From: Halomonas sp.
Lineage (GTDB): Bacteria > Pseudomonadota > Gammaproteobacteria > Pseudomonadales > Halomonadaceae
Reading direction: 5' to 3'
Assembly: GCF_017515565.1 (NCBI RefSeq)
Contig: NZ_JAFWFN010000073.1
Location: 61,792-125,791 of the forward strand
DNA: 64,000 nucleotides
Within the stretch, counting starts at the first letter, position 1, and the number at the start of each line of letters is the position of its first letter. The notes beneath the pieces were generated by a model. The model had not been told where the DNA came from. It saw nothing but the letters and a program-made list of their open reading frames with translations, and ran no database searches. Below are positions 29,723-38,652 of this stretch, piece by piece. A program made the translations under genes and the position numbers.

Positions 29723-30334
29723 ATGACAATAGGTCCGCGCGTTGCTGCATGGTTTATGCGCTTTCCCATGCTCAGTGGTGTCATGCTGCCCTTAGTCGTC
29801 GGCCTGCTGATTGTCACTTTGTATCAGTCGCTCACACAAGATATGGACCAACGCGACCACTTAGGCCGCACTGAGCTTTTCCGTGCAGTTGAGATTAGCG
29901 ATAACAACAGCATAGCGCGCCTCATACGACAAGGCGCAGCACTGAACAGGTCAGACAACTGCGGCTGGTCGCCGCTGATGAAGGCCGCCTCGCTCGGTAA
30001 CGTTGCCGCCCTGGATCAGCTCTATCAGGCAGGTGCCCACTTAGAGCATCACGACGACAGTCACTACACCGCGTTAATGGTAGCCGTTGTAAGTCGCCAA
30101 ACAGCGGCAGCGGCATATTTGTTAGCGCAGGGGGCTCAAGTAGATCAGCAAGATACACTAGGTTGGACAGCGCTGATTTGGGCTGCAAAGCAGAATGACC
30201 ACCCCACAGCGCAGCTACTTTTAGACCATGGCGCAAACCCGTTACAGGCCGACCACAAAGGCCAAAGTGCACTGCACTGGGCGGCAATGGAAGGGCACGA
30301 TGCCATGGCAATACTATTGGGCAGCGCCCTTTGA
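29723..30334 (+). CDS. Membrane-anchored ankyrin-repeat protein
   Basis: This protein has 203 residues from ATG 29723 (a TTG at 29693 would extend it by 10). An N-terminal TM segment (about residues 14-32) is followed by about five ankyrin repeats of 33 residues, recognisable by GRTELFRAV, GWSPLMKAAS, HYTALMVAVV, GWTALIWAAK and GQSALHWAAM. It lies 33 bp behind the oxidase. Ankyrin proteins linked to oxidative-stress genes (AnkB with catalase in Pseudomonas) are known and give a possible parallel. Confidence 0.85.
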   Translation: MTIGPRVAAWFMRFPMLSGVMLPLVVGLLIVTLYQSLTQDMDQRDHLGRTELFRAVEISDNNSIARLIRQGAALNRSDNCGWSPLMKAASLGNVAALDQLYQAGAHLEHHDDSHYTALMVAVVSRQTAAAAYLLAQGAQVDQQDTLGWTALIWAAKQNDHPTAQLLLDHGANPLQADHKGQSALHWAAMEGHDAMAILLGSAL

Positions 30335-30438
30335 GTGCCAACATTGTTACGCACATTGAGCAGCAACTACCGCTGCTGAAACACCCGGCCACACGTTAGG
30401 CTGAATCAACACACCCAACGCTTTATTAGGAGATAATC

Positions 30439-30786
30439 ATGCATAAAGATTGGCAAAAAACGACCCAAGACCTTTCGACACTCATGCAGGATATTGGCAA
30501 AAATATTCCTGATGTTGCCAAGGGGTTCACCCAAATGGCGAAAGGGGCAAATAAAGAGGGTGCGCTTTCACACAAACACAAAGAGCTGATGGCGCTAGCC
30601 ATTGGTATTAGCGTGCGCTGCGATGGATGTATTGCGTTCCACTCAAAAGCTGCGGCGGAACTTGGCGCAACCCGAGAGGAAGTGATGGAGATGCTGGGCG
30701 TTTGCATGTACATGGGCGGCGGCCCAGCGTTTACTTACGCCGCTCAAGCGCTTGAGGCATTTGATAGTTTCACCAGTCAAGACTAA
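30439..30786 (+). CDS. Carboxymuconolactone decarboxylase / AhpD-like protein
   Basis: This 115-residue protein has the AhpD-type redox motif C61-DG-C64 followed by H68 in an otherwise helical fold. TTAGGAGATAATC precedes the ATG. Such proteins act as thiol peroxidase partners. Placement after the oxidase and ankyrin genes fits a redox-stress role. Confidence 0.9.
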   Translation: MHKDWQKTTQDLSTLMQDIGKNIPDVAKGFTQMAKGANKEGALSHKHKELMALAIGISVRCDGCIAFHSKAAAELGATREEVMEMLGVCMYMGGGPAFTYAAQALEAFDSFTSQD

Positions 30787-30891
30787 GCAGTCTCATCGTG
30801 CGTATCCGCCCTCTTTTAAGCATGAAAGAGGGCCAAGCTAGTTCTTCTCAACGATAAATTTTTCGTTAGCACCTAATGATAAGGACAAGGC

Positions 30892-31785
30892 ATGAACCTA
30901 TGGCTATGGGTCTCTGGCACGCTCATTGCCAGCACGGTGGTCGCTGTACTGTTGCACTATTTTCATCAGCGCCTGCGCCAACAACTTACTCCCACCCGTG
31001 AATCCGTTACTACAGCAGAACATGCGCGCTCTTTTAATCGCCAAACCATTCGTTTTAAAACAAAAAACGGACTTACGCTAGAAGGTTGGTGGTTTACCAC
31101 AACGCATAAACAGCAAGGCAATGCAGTATTAACTCATGGCTGGGGATCAAATCGAACCGCGCTACTACCGCTAGTTCCCGTATTGCTAGCAGCCGGATGG
31201 AATGTATTGGCATTTGACGTGCGCAATCATGGTAACAGTGATGAGGATTCCTTCTCTTCTATGCCGCGTTTTGCAGAGGATATTGACGCTGCACTCGCCT
31301 GGTTACATAGCACCTGTGATCGGTGTGCTACGGCACTGATTGGCCATTCAGTCGGTGCTGCTGCCACGCTGCTCGCAGCGTCACAGCGAAGCGATATAAC
31401 CGCCGTTATTAGTTTATCGAGCTTTGCTCATCCCGAAGATATGATGAAACGGTGGTTAGCAGAAAAAGGCATGCCGTTTTTCCCCCTGGGCTGGTACGTG
31501 CTCCGCTATGTCGAGCGAGTAATTGGGTATCGGTTCGATACTATTGCTCCGCTACATACATTGGCGCTCATCCCCTGCCCTGTCCTTTTAGTACATGGCG
31601 ACAGTGATTGTGTCATACCGCCAACAGATGCCCATAGACTGGCCAACCAAATGGATAAGGCTGTGTTGCGCTTAGTGCCAGGAGGACATGACTTAACATC
31701 AAGCGTGGCGCAGCATAGCGATGAACTGGTGGCATTTTTACAGGCATCTGCTAATGCGAAGATGGCGAGATGCCCTTCTATCTAG
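30892..31785 (+). CDS. Membrane-anchored alpha/beta hydrolase
   Basis: This 297-residue protein has an N-terminal anchor (about residues 5-23). The alpha/beta-hydrolase core shows HGWGSNR (oxyanion region), the nucleophile elbow G151-H-S153-V-G, an Asp in VHGDSDCVIP and His in GGHDLTS. The substrate is unknown. It is convergent with the disulfide oxidoreductase gene at 31833. Confidence 0.88.
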   Translation: MNLWLWVSGTLIASTVVAVLLHYFHQRLRQQLTPTRESVTTAEHARSFNRQTIRFKTKNGLTLEGWWFTTTHKQQGNAVLTHGWGSNRTALLPLVPVLLAAGWNVLAFDVRNHGNSDEDSFSSMPRFAEDIDAALAWLHSTCDRCATALIGHSVGAAATLLAASQRSDITAVISLSSFAHPEDMMKRWLAEKGMPFFPLGWYVLRYVERVIGYRFDTIAPLHTLALIPCPVLLVHGDSDCVIPPTDAHRLANQMDKAVLRLVPGGHDLTSSVAQHSDELVAFLQASANAKMARCPSI

Positions 31786-31832
31786 CCCTCAGCCCACCAT
31801 GTTCTAGATGATGCATCATCTGCGCCCAGGCA

Positions 31833-33299
31833 TCAGTCGCCTGGACCACACTCCATGCAGCGCTCAGTAATGTTTGGCCCTTGCTTTAGATTAGCCTGCA
31901 AGTCACGCAGCCCCGACCTTACGCCTTCTTCAACGACAGGATGATAAAAGGGCATTGCCAGCATTTGGCTAACGGTTAGCTTTTGCTCTAAGGCCCAGGC
32001 AAGCAAGTGGGCAATATGCTCCGCGCGAGGCCCTAACATTTCAGCCCCCAAAAAAAGCCCGCTGCCATGCTCTGCGTAAAGCGCTAAATAGCCATGGTTT
32101 TCACCCATTACGCGCGCTCTGCCTTGGTCGTCAAACGACACGCCGCCTTCGGCAATACAGTCACACCCGCCGTAGCGCGACTCTAGCGCTGCACGGCTCT
32201 CCCCTACAATGGCCATTTGCGGCTCGGTAAATACCACCGCGAGCGGCACATTGCGCTGCCCCACTTGCACATCGTCTAGGCGGGCGGCATTGCGTCCGGC
32301 AATTTTGCCTTCAGTGATCGCTTCATGGAGTAGTGGAACGGACTGGTTTGCATCGCCCGCGATGAATATATGGCTAAGCGTGTTGTCCTGGGCTAAACAC
32401 TGCGTGGTGAAACGATTAAACCGAGGAACGCCACGCTTATCGAGCGCCACGCCGGCGTTCTCGATATCCATCTGATCTACGTTAGGCTTACGCCCCGTTG
32501 CCGCTAGCACATAGTCAAATATTTCCGTTATTTTTTGTCCGCTGTCCCGCTCGTAAAAGGTAATGGCTACGCCATCGCCCTGCTGCTCAACCTGCTCAAT
32601 GGTGGCATCAGGGTCTAGGTAGAGCTCGCGGTTAAACGTCGCATCGGCAAGCTGGCGTAGTTTGTCAGACTGAAACGGCCCTACAGCACCGCCAACCCCA
32701 AAGGTACGTGTGCGCACGCCTAATCGACTCAGCGCCTGCCCTAGCTCCATACCGATGACGCCCGGCCCCACCACGGCAACGGAGGCTGGCAGCGACGCCC
32801 AGTCAAACACATCATCATTGATGATTAAGCGGTCTCCCGCCCCCTCCAGCAGGCCCGGCCACGTGGGCCGCGAGCCAGTGGCAATGATAATGGCGTTGGC
32901 TGTCAGCTGGGTATGGTCACCAATGGCTAGCGTGTGGGGGTCGATAAACCGCGCGTGCCCCTGCAGGCGGTGGGACTCGGGAATCAACTTCATCGAGGAC
33001 AGCACGTTATCAACAAAGCGGTCGCGCTCGCTCTTAACCCGCGCCATCACCGCATGTCCGTCAACCGCCACCTCGTTAATGGCGACACCAAACATTCCTG
33101 CATTTCGAGCGCTGTGGGCCGTGTTTGCAGCCGCTATTAGTAGCTTAGAGGGCATGCACCCCACCCGAGCACACGTGGTGCCATACGGCCCTTCTTCAAT
33201 TAACACCACGTCGTCCGTGTGCTTGCGTGCGGCGTGCCATGCGCTAAGCCCCGCGCTGCCCGCGCCGATAATGGCGATGTTGGTTTGCTGCTGTTGCAT
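31833..33299 (-). CDS. Dihydrolipoamide-dehydrogenase-like pyridine nucleotide-disulfide oxidoreductase
   Basis: This protein has 488 residues from ATG 33299. A start nine codons upstream is less likely because GGAAAC lies before 33299. FAD motif GAGSAGLSAW, redox disulfide C-ARVG-C (TTCARVGCMPSK), NAD motif GPGVIGMELGQALSRLG and the C-terminal His-Pro of the dimer interface (FYHPVVEEG) are all present. A CxxC-like tail (RCMECGPGD) is extra. It is the last gene of the five-gene sulfur/thiol operon running leftward from 37206, so a persulfide or low-molecular-weight disulfide may be its substrate. Confidence 0.88.
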   Translation of the reverse strand: MQQQQTNIAIIGAGSAGLSAWHAARKHTDDVVLIEEGPYGTTCARVGCMPSKLLIAAANTAHSARNAGMFGVAINEVAVDGHAVMARVKSERDRFVDNVLSSMKLIPESHRLQGHARFIDPHTLAIGDHTQLTANAIIIATGSRPTWPGLLEGAGDRLIINDDVFDWASLPASVAVVGPGVIGMELGQALSRLGVRTRTFGVGGAVGPFQSDKLRQLADATFNRELYLDPDATIEQVEQQGDGVAITFYERDSGQKITEIFDYVLAATGRKPNVDQMDIENAGVALDKRGVPRFNRFTTQCLAQDNTLSHIFIAGDANQSVPLLHEAITEGKIAGRNAARLDDVQVGQRNVPLAVVFTEPQMAIVGESRAALESRYGGCDCIAEGGVSFDDQGRARVMGENHGYLALYAEHGSGLFLGAEMLGPRAEHIAHLLAWALEQKLTVSQMLAMPFYHPVVEEGVRSGLRDLQANLKQGPNITERCMECGPGD

Positions 33300-33335
33300 A
33301 ACGTGTTTCCTCTTCCTTGTGTTCAATCACTTTGC

Positions 33336-35087
33336 TCAGCGTGCGTGCTGGCACTCTGCTGCCGTCAGCGCTTGATCGGGATGCACTAACGCTTGCCACG
33401 CTTCAAAGGTGGTGAAAAACATCTTGCCGGTGAGTCCATGGTAAAGGTCGGTGTCTTTTAGGCGATCCATCACTGGCCCTTTGACTTCAGCCAAGTGCAG
33501 CATGACACCCGCATCCTTTAGCCGCGCGTTAATGGCCTCTAAGCTCTCCAGGGCTGATGCATCGATAATATTGACGGCTTGGCAGGTCAGCACCATGTGC
33601 TTTAGTGACGGGGAGCGGGCGGCCAGGGCCATTACGGTGTCTTCCAGGTAGCGGGCGTTGGCGAAGTAGAGGCTCTCATCAATGCGCAGCATGGCGACCT
33701 GCTCATCGGTCTCAACCTGATGACGCTTCACATTACGAAAGTGCTCGGTGCCCGGCACCCGGCCTACCACCGCGCTGTGGGGCTGGCTGGTGCGGTAGAG
33801 ATACAGCCCTAGCGAGAGCACAACACCGCTGACAATACCCATTTCCACGCTATGCACCAGTGTCAGCAGCAGCGTCGCGATCATTGCCAACCCATCACTA
33901 CGGGAGTACTGCCAGGTGCGCTTGACCGCAGGCAGATCAATCAGCGTGCTCACCGCGACGATAATCGTTGCGGCCAGCGTGGCCGTGGGGAGAAACGCCA
34001 GTAAATCGGTGAGTAACAGCGTGGCGAGCACAATCCCCAACGCCGTGAAGGCCCCTGCCAACGGTGTGGCGGCGCCGGCTTCAAAGTTCACCACTGAACG
34101 CGAAAAGCCGCCCGACACCGGCGAGCCGCTGCTGATGCCCGCCCCGAGGTTTGCCATGCCCAGGGCAATCAGCTCTTGATTGGGATCAATACGCTGGCGA
34201 CGTTTGGCCGCCAGCGTTTGCGCAACGGACACCGACTCCACAAAGCCCACTAAGCTGATCAGCAGCGCTGCGGGCAGCAGCCCCAGCCACAGCGACTGGT
34301 CAAGGCTGGGCAGGGCAATCGCCGGTAGCCCGCTGGGCACGAAGCCCACCACGTCAACACCGTACTGCGCAAGGTTAAGCCCCCAGGCCAGCAGCGTGGT
34401 GATCACGACGGCAGAGATGGGCGCGGCTTTTACCGCGATACGTGATGCACTGGCCGACACGCCCAGAGCCATCAGCCAGCCCGCCAGCCGCTGGCGGCAG
34501 AGCCATAAATACCCCCAAACGCCAGCGCCAATCGCCAACGTGGTGAGGTTCACCTGCTGCCACTGGGCCAGCAGCGCGCTGAGCAGCTCAATCACGTTAT
34601 GCCCGGACGCCTCAACGCCAACAATGTGCTTAAGTTGGCTAATGGCAATTAAAATGCCCGAGGCAGTAATAAAGCCAGAGATGACCGGGTGGCTTAAAAA
34701 GTTGACTAAAAAGCCCAGCCGAAGTACGCCCATGGCAACCAAAATAAGCCCTGAGAGGGCTGCCAGCACCAGCGCTGCCCCGATGTACTCAGGGCTGCCA
34801 GGCGTGGCAAACGTGCTTAGCGCAGAGGCCGTCATCAGTGCCGCCACCGCGACCGGCCCCACCGCTAAGCTGGCACTGGTGCCAAAAATAGCATACAGCA
34901 CAAGCGGCAGCATGCTGGCGTATAGACCCATTTCCGGGGGCAGCCCGGCTAACAGCGCATAAGCCAGCGCTTGCGGCACCAGCATGAGCGTCACGATGAC
35001 GGCGGCCAACGCATCCCGAGAGAACTGCGCTCGTTGGTAGCGACGCACCCAGCCGACGATAGGGATCCAGCGTTCAAGGCTCATCAT
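33336..35087 (-). CDS. SulP family inorganic anion transporter with STAS domain
   Basis: The protein has about 583 residues; ATG 35087 is used, and a GTG at 35093 is an alternative. An 11-14 TM SulP domain begins with LMLVPQALAYALLAGLPPEMGLYAS, followed by a C-terminal STAS domain (about residues 445-560). Members move sulfate, bicarbonate or other anions. In this operon with sulfurtransferase-type genes, sulfate or sulfite export/import is the natural guess. Confidence 0.9.
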   Translation of the reverse strand: MMSLERWIPIVGWVRRYQRAQFSRDALAAVIVTLMLVPQALAYALLAGLPPEMGLYASMLPLVLYAIFGTSASLAVGPVAVAALMTASALSTFATPGSPEYIGAALVLAALSGLILVAMGVLRLGFLVNFLSHPVISGFITASGILIAISQLKHIVGVEASGHNVIELLSALLAQWQQVNLTTLAIGAGVWGYLWLCRQRLAGWLMALGVSASASRIAVKAAPISAVVITTLLAWGLNLAQYGVDVVGFVPSGLPAIALPSLDQSLWLGLLPAALLISLVGFVESVSVAQTLAAKRRQRIDPNQELIALGMANLGAGISSGSPVSGGFSRSVVNFEAGAATPLAGAFTALGIVLATLLLTDLLAFLPTATLAATIIVAVSTLIDLPAVKRTWQYSRSDGLAMIATLLLTLVHSVEMGIVSGVVLSLGLYLYRTSQPHSAVVGRVPGTEHFRNVKRHQVETDEQVAMLRIDESLYFANARYLEDTVMALAARSPSLKHMVLTCQAVNIIDASALESLEAINARLKDAGVMLHLAEVKGPVMDRLKDTDLYHGLTGKMFFTTFEAWQALVHPDQALTAAECQHAR

Positions 35088-35098
35088 GTGCACTCACT

Positions 35099-35533
35099 TC
35101 ATTTTTCGCTAATAACGTTTTCTAACCCCTGCCGGTGCTCTTCTAAATCAAACCCCGCAGCTTTAGCAGCAGAAAACAGCTCGGCCAGATCGCACTGCTC
35201 CGTATGGCGCTTGGCGTAAGCCCACAGGTGCGTGGCGCGCTTACCTGAACGACAAAACGCCAGGATGGGGCGCGGCAGCCCTTGCATCGCCTCGGCAAAT
35301 GCCGCGACGTCTGCTGGGCCATACTCACCGGGCGCTACCGGAATATGTACCCACTGAAGTCCTAGCGCGTCAGCTTTATGGCGGTAAACAGCTTCATTAG
35401 GAAAGGCGTCGCTCTCCCCTGCTTTACAGTTACAGATAACCGCTTTAAGGCCTCTGGCTTTAACGTCTTCTAAATCCTCGACACTGAGTGATGAGGTAAT
35501 TTCAATGCCCATTTCTAACGGTTGCGTTTGCAT
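35099..35533 (-). CDS. DUF442 / TIGR01244-type sulfurtransferase (Blh N-domain like)
   Basis: This 144-residue protein has a phosphatase/rhodanese-like P-loop, C94-RSGKR, in LAFCRSGKRATHLW. The family occurs fused to, or next to, beta-lactamase-like persulfide dioxygenases (Blh). Here the MBL partner is the gene immediately upstream (35570-36478). It probably handles persulfide sulfur. Confidence 0.88.
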   Translation of the reverse strand: MQTQPLEMGIEITSSLSVEDLEDVKARGLKAVICNCKAGESDAFPNEAVYRHKADALGLQWVHIPVAPGEYGPADVAAFAEAMQGLPRPILAFCRSGKRATHLWAYAKRHTEQCDLAELFSAAKAAGFDLEEHRQGLENVISEK

Positions 35534-35569
35534 GGTCTTTTCCTCATTTAGGGGGCGAATATCAAAGCG

Positions 35570-36478
35570 CTAGTCCCAGGCAGCGCCCTCTAGCGCATCC
35601 AGCGGAATTTTTAGATAACGTTTGCCGTTCGCCTCTGGTTCCGGCAAGCGGCCACCCCGGGCATTCACCTGTAGAGAGTGCAGGATCAGCTTCGGCATGG
35701 GTAGCTCGCTATCGCGCTTACGGCGTAAAGCGATGTACGCCGCTTCACTAACGCCTGCTAAGTGGGGATTGCAATCGCGCTGTTCCGCTACCGTGCTTTC
35801 CCACTGCGGCTCTCGTCCGTCGGGCATATAGTCGTGCCCGGTAAACACGCGGGTGGCGTCTGGTAGCGCCAGAATTTGCTGAATAGAGTTCCACAGCACG
35901 TGGGCATCGCCACCGGGGAAATCGGCCCGCGCAGTGCCAAAATCGGGCTGAAAGAGCGTGTCGTGGACAAACGCCGCGTCGCCAATCACATAGGTAATAG
36001 ACGCAAGCGTATGGCCAGGAGAGTGCATTACGCGGGCTTTTAGCTCGCCAATGGTGAAGGTATCGCCTTCAGCAAACAGCCTGTCCCACTGGCGTCCATC
36101 GGTAGGCATCTCCGGCCAGTGGTAAATCTCTTTCCACAGCGCCTGTACTTTAGTGACGTGCTCGCCAATCGCGGTGGGCGCGCCGGTTTTTTCTTTCAAA
36201 TACTGCGCTGCTGAAAAGTGGTCGGCATGAGGGTGGGTGTCGAGAATCCACTCGACCGACAGGCCTTCTTTAGCGATGTAGGCAAGCAGCTCATCGGCAT
36301 GATGCGTGGCCGTCGCCCCGGATTTCTCATCAAAATCCAAGACAGGATCAATAATCGCGCACTGCTTCGTCGCAGGGTCGCTGACCACGTACTGGACACT
36401 AAAGGTACGTGGATCAAAAAAGCCGGCCACATCAGGCGTGCCCGCTGCCGTATGCTCAGAGTGTGCGAAGGTGTTCAT
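35570..36478 (-). CDS. MBL-fold hydrolase, persulfide dioxygenase (ETHE1/Blh)-like
   Basis: This 302-residue metallo-beta-lactamase-fold protein has the metal site H82-x-H84-x-D86-H87 (THPHADH) plus downstream His in HSPGHT and an FTGHDY segment. The Blh/ETHE1 branch uses Fe(II) and oxidises glutathione persulfide to sulfite. Its neighbours DUF442 and SulP support this reading. AGGAGC precedes the ATG. Confidence 0.88.
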   Translation of the reverse strand: MNTFAHSEHTAAGTPDVAGFFDPRTFSVQYVVSDPATKQCAIIDPVLDFDEKSGATATHHADELLAYIAKEGLSVEWILDTHPHADHFSAAQYLKEKTGAPTAIGEHVTKVQALWKEIYHWPEMPTDGRQWDRLFAEGDTFTIGELKARVMHSPGHTLASITYVIGDAAFVHDTLFQPDFGTARADFPGGDAHVLWNSIQQILALPDATRVFTGHDYMPDGREPQWESTVAEQRDCNPHLAGVSEAAYIALRRKRDSELPMPKLILHSLQVNARGGRLPEPEANGKRYLKIPLDALEGAAWD

Positions 36479-36558
36479 ATAGGACGCTCCTGACCGTTAG
36501 CTGAAAAAAAAGAGCGATGACTGACCGCAGCCAGCCATCACGTCGCTGTTCGCAGGTG

Positions 36559-37206
36559 TTAAATCACCTTTTTGCAGAAGTACCAGTCGGTGTACTCATA
36601 CCCTTCTGATTGGCGTGCTTCTGCGTCTTGCGAGGTGTGGGGAGGCGGCACGATCACCGGCTGGCCCGGCAGCCAAGCCTCGGGGGTTGCCACCCCATGC
36701 TCATCGCTGGTTTGCAACGACTTAACCAAGCGAAGGACTTCCTCAACGGAACGGCCATTGCTCATGGGGTAGTACAGCATCGCCCGCAGCACGCCTTCAG
36801 GGTCAATCACAAAGGTAGCGCGGACAGCGGCCGTATCACTCGCACCTGGCTGAATCATGCCGTAGGCGTTGGCCACCTTCATGCTCAAATCCGCAATGAT
36901 GGGGAAGGTAATCTCAACCCCAAAGTTTTCCTTGATGCTGCGGGTCCAGGCAATGTGTGAGTGGATACTGTCGATAGACAAGCCCAGCAGCTCTGTATTA
37001 ACCGCTTTGAACTGATCAGCGTAGTTCGCAAATGCCGAGAATTCTGTGGTGCATACCGGGGTAAAGTCGGAAGGGTGGGCAAAAAGCACCAACCACTTGC
37101 CACGATAGTCGCTCAGAGACTTTTCGCCGTGGGTGGTTTTCGCCGTGAAATCGGGCGCCGGACGGTTAATCTGGGGCATAACGGGCTGCATTGTATCGTT
37201 AGACAT
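36559..37206 (-). CDS. Peroxiredoxin (1-Cys, Prx6 type)
   Basis: This 215-residue protein has the peroxidatic cysteine C52 in HPSDFTPVCTTEF. The length and C-terminal extension (VSDEHGVATPEAWLPGQPVIVPP-type region) are typical of AhpC/Prx6. It reduces peroxides, or persulfides in some systems. It is the first gene of the leftward five-gene operon, preceded by CAGGAGTT. Confidence 0.92.
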   Translation of the reverse strand: MSNDTMQPVMPQINRPAPDFTAKTTHGEKSLSDYRGKWLVLFAHPSDFTPVCTTEFSAFANYADQFKAVNTELLGLSIDSIHSHIAWTRSIKENFGVEITFPIIADLSMKVANAYGMIQPGASDTAAVRATFVIDPEGVLRAMLYYPMSNGRSVEEVLRLVKSLQTSDEHGVATPEAWLPGQPVIVPPPHTSQDAEARQSEGYEYTDWYFCKKVI

Positions 37207-37439
37207 GCTGAACTCCTGTAGTTGATCTAATAACAGGAATAACGATAGCTCATTTTGTTATATAGGGCGAATAGCCATGCGCTATCATGACCATAGTGAT
37301 GTTAAGTATGCTCTGCGTGTATAACTGCAAGCTCCTTTGCCTCTCAAATGCAGCCAAAGAGGTAAGCTATTCACAAAACCCATCTACCTAAACTAATCAC
37401 GCCTATTCACACTGATGGTCTCTCGTTGGTTTTGGAGCT

Positions 37440-37940
37440 AATCATGTTCTGTGAACTCAATCCCTCTCGCGTCTTTTGGCTTGGCCATCTTTACTGTGCC
37501 TCGGCGCTGGACATGCCGTTAAGTGATTACGCCGCCTCATAGGCGTTGACCCTCACCGATCTGCTGACATAGGAGAAGCGGCTAAGCGTGTAAAGACTGC
37601 CGGTGCCAACACGCTGTCGACCCGCACGGTTTGTAGCAGTGGAGGTAGCTATATGATTCGCCCAGTACCGATTTGAAGGTGTACTTGTGCCGCGACCCCG
37701 TGGATATGCGTAAGCAACTCGATGGCCTGGCTTTGCTTATTCAGGAAGCCATGGCGCTAAGTCTGTTCGATAAAACGCTGATTGTGTTCTGCAACCGCCA
37801 ACACAATAAAATGAAGCTGCTGTTCTAAAAGCGTAACGGCTTTGTAGTCTGGTTCAACTTTCTAAAGCGCGAGCAGTTTAAGTGGCCAGCGTAAATGGAG
37901 GGTAGCCGGTTAGATGTCGTAGACTCCCAGCAAACTGCAG
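37440..37940 (+). pseudogene. Decayed IS66-family element (orf1 trace and tnpB)
   Basis: From ATG 37653 a frame with one shift near 37675 reads VYLCRDPVDMRKQLDGLALLI, then LIVFCNRQHNKMKLL, a stop in place of the usual Trp, and KRNGFVVWF and FKWPA. This is the IS66 TnpB (Orf2) sequence. Upstream, 37440-37560 shows a weak trace of orf1 (MPLSDYAAS followed by a stop). No inverted repeats or tnpC were seen. The preceding 37207-37439 hold nothing else. Confidence 0.7.
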
Positions 37941-38124
37941 GAAGTCGAACGTAATAACCAGACTCTTCAGATGTATTTGGACAACTGGGTTGAAATCACC
38001 GTTCCTGTCGAAATGATATGAGACCTTAACTTAACCAGCCGCCATGGTTCAGATGCGAACACTTGGAGGTGTTGTAGGACAGGAAGTAGCTCCCCCGCAG
38101 CCTCGATATTGGGTAGGAGTGCTG

Positions 38125-38325
38125 ATGCGTTTTGCAATATTGCTCTACTTGCTCTCGTCTTTTTTCTTGGTGCTATTGGCAGCAACTTTTCTGGCCTTCA
38201 TAGCGTCTACTCGGGCCTCCTATCCCTGGTCTTATCTACTAAGGATAACTAAGCACCCTATAGTTTATTCAGCATTGCTTATGTGGGTAATATCTGGAGC
38301 GCTAGCTGTTTGGTTGATGCGATAA
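38125..38325 (+). CDS. Small two-TM hypothetical protein
   Basis: This 66-residue frame starts at ATG 38125, 5 bp after AGGAG. It contains two hydrophobic helices (about residues 3-25 and 43-62). It lies in a decayed stretch between IS66 and AAA-ATPase remnants, and may itself be a leftover. No family recognised. Confidence 0.4.
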   Translation: MRFAILLYLLSSFFLVLLAATFLAFIASTRASYPWSYLLRITKHPIVYSALLMWVISGALAVWLMR

Positions 38326-38340
38326 AACGCCCTTTATGCA

Positions 38341-38490
38341 TGCACTGGCCGAAACGGGCAGCGCGTGGTAGTGCTGATCGACGAGTACGACAAACCCATA
38401 CTAGACAATATCCTCGTTGCCGATAGGACGCGCGAACTGCGCGAGGGGCTAAATAACCTCAACGACATTACGCTAGGTGAATCACACTGA
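38341..38490 (+). pseudogene. Fragment of an AAA-ATPase-like / PD-(D/E)XK nuclease protein (ATPase part)
   Basis: The frame reads GQRVVVLIDEYDKPILDN, then REGLNNLN and a stop. LIDEYDKPI is the Walker-B-type hallmark of the AAA_ATPase-like/PDDEXK_9 family. Only about 40 residues remain. A C-terminal piece of the same family lies at 45485-45631. Confidence 0.65.
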
Positions 38491-38652
38491 CACAATCAAT
38501 CTTAGTTAAAATTAATAAAAAAGGTCATCCACGAAGGCCCATTAACCATCCGAAAGAGCAGTTAACGCAGTAAATGGCACTGATATTGCAGCGTTTAAAA
38601 CACGATGTGTGCGAGACGCTACATTGCTCGCTCTGCTTTCACAGGAGTTGCC

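Noticed and set aside
34180-34962. 260-residue open frame on the plus strand
   Set aside because: It is antisense to the SulP transporter gene, has no recognised domain or ribosome-binding site and is a codon-bias shadow.
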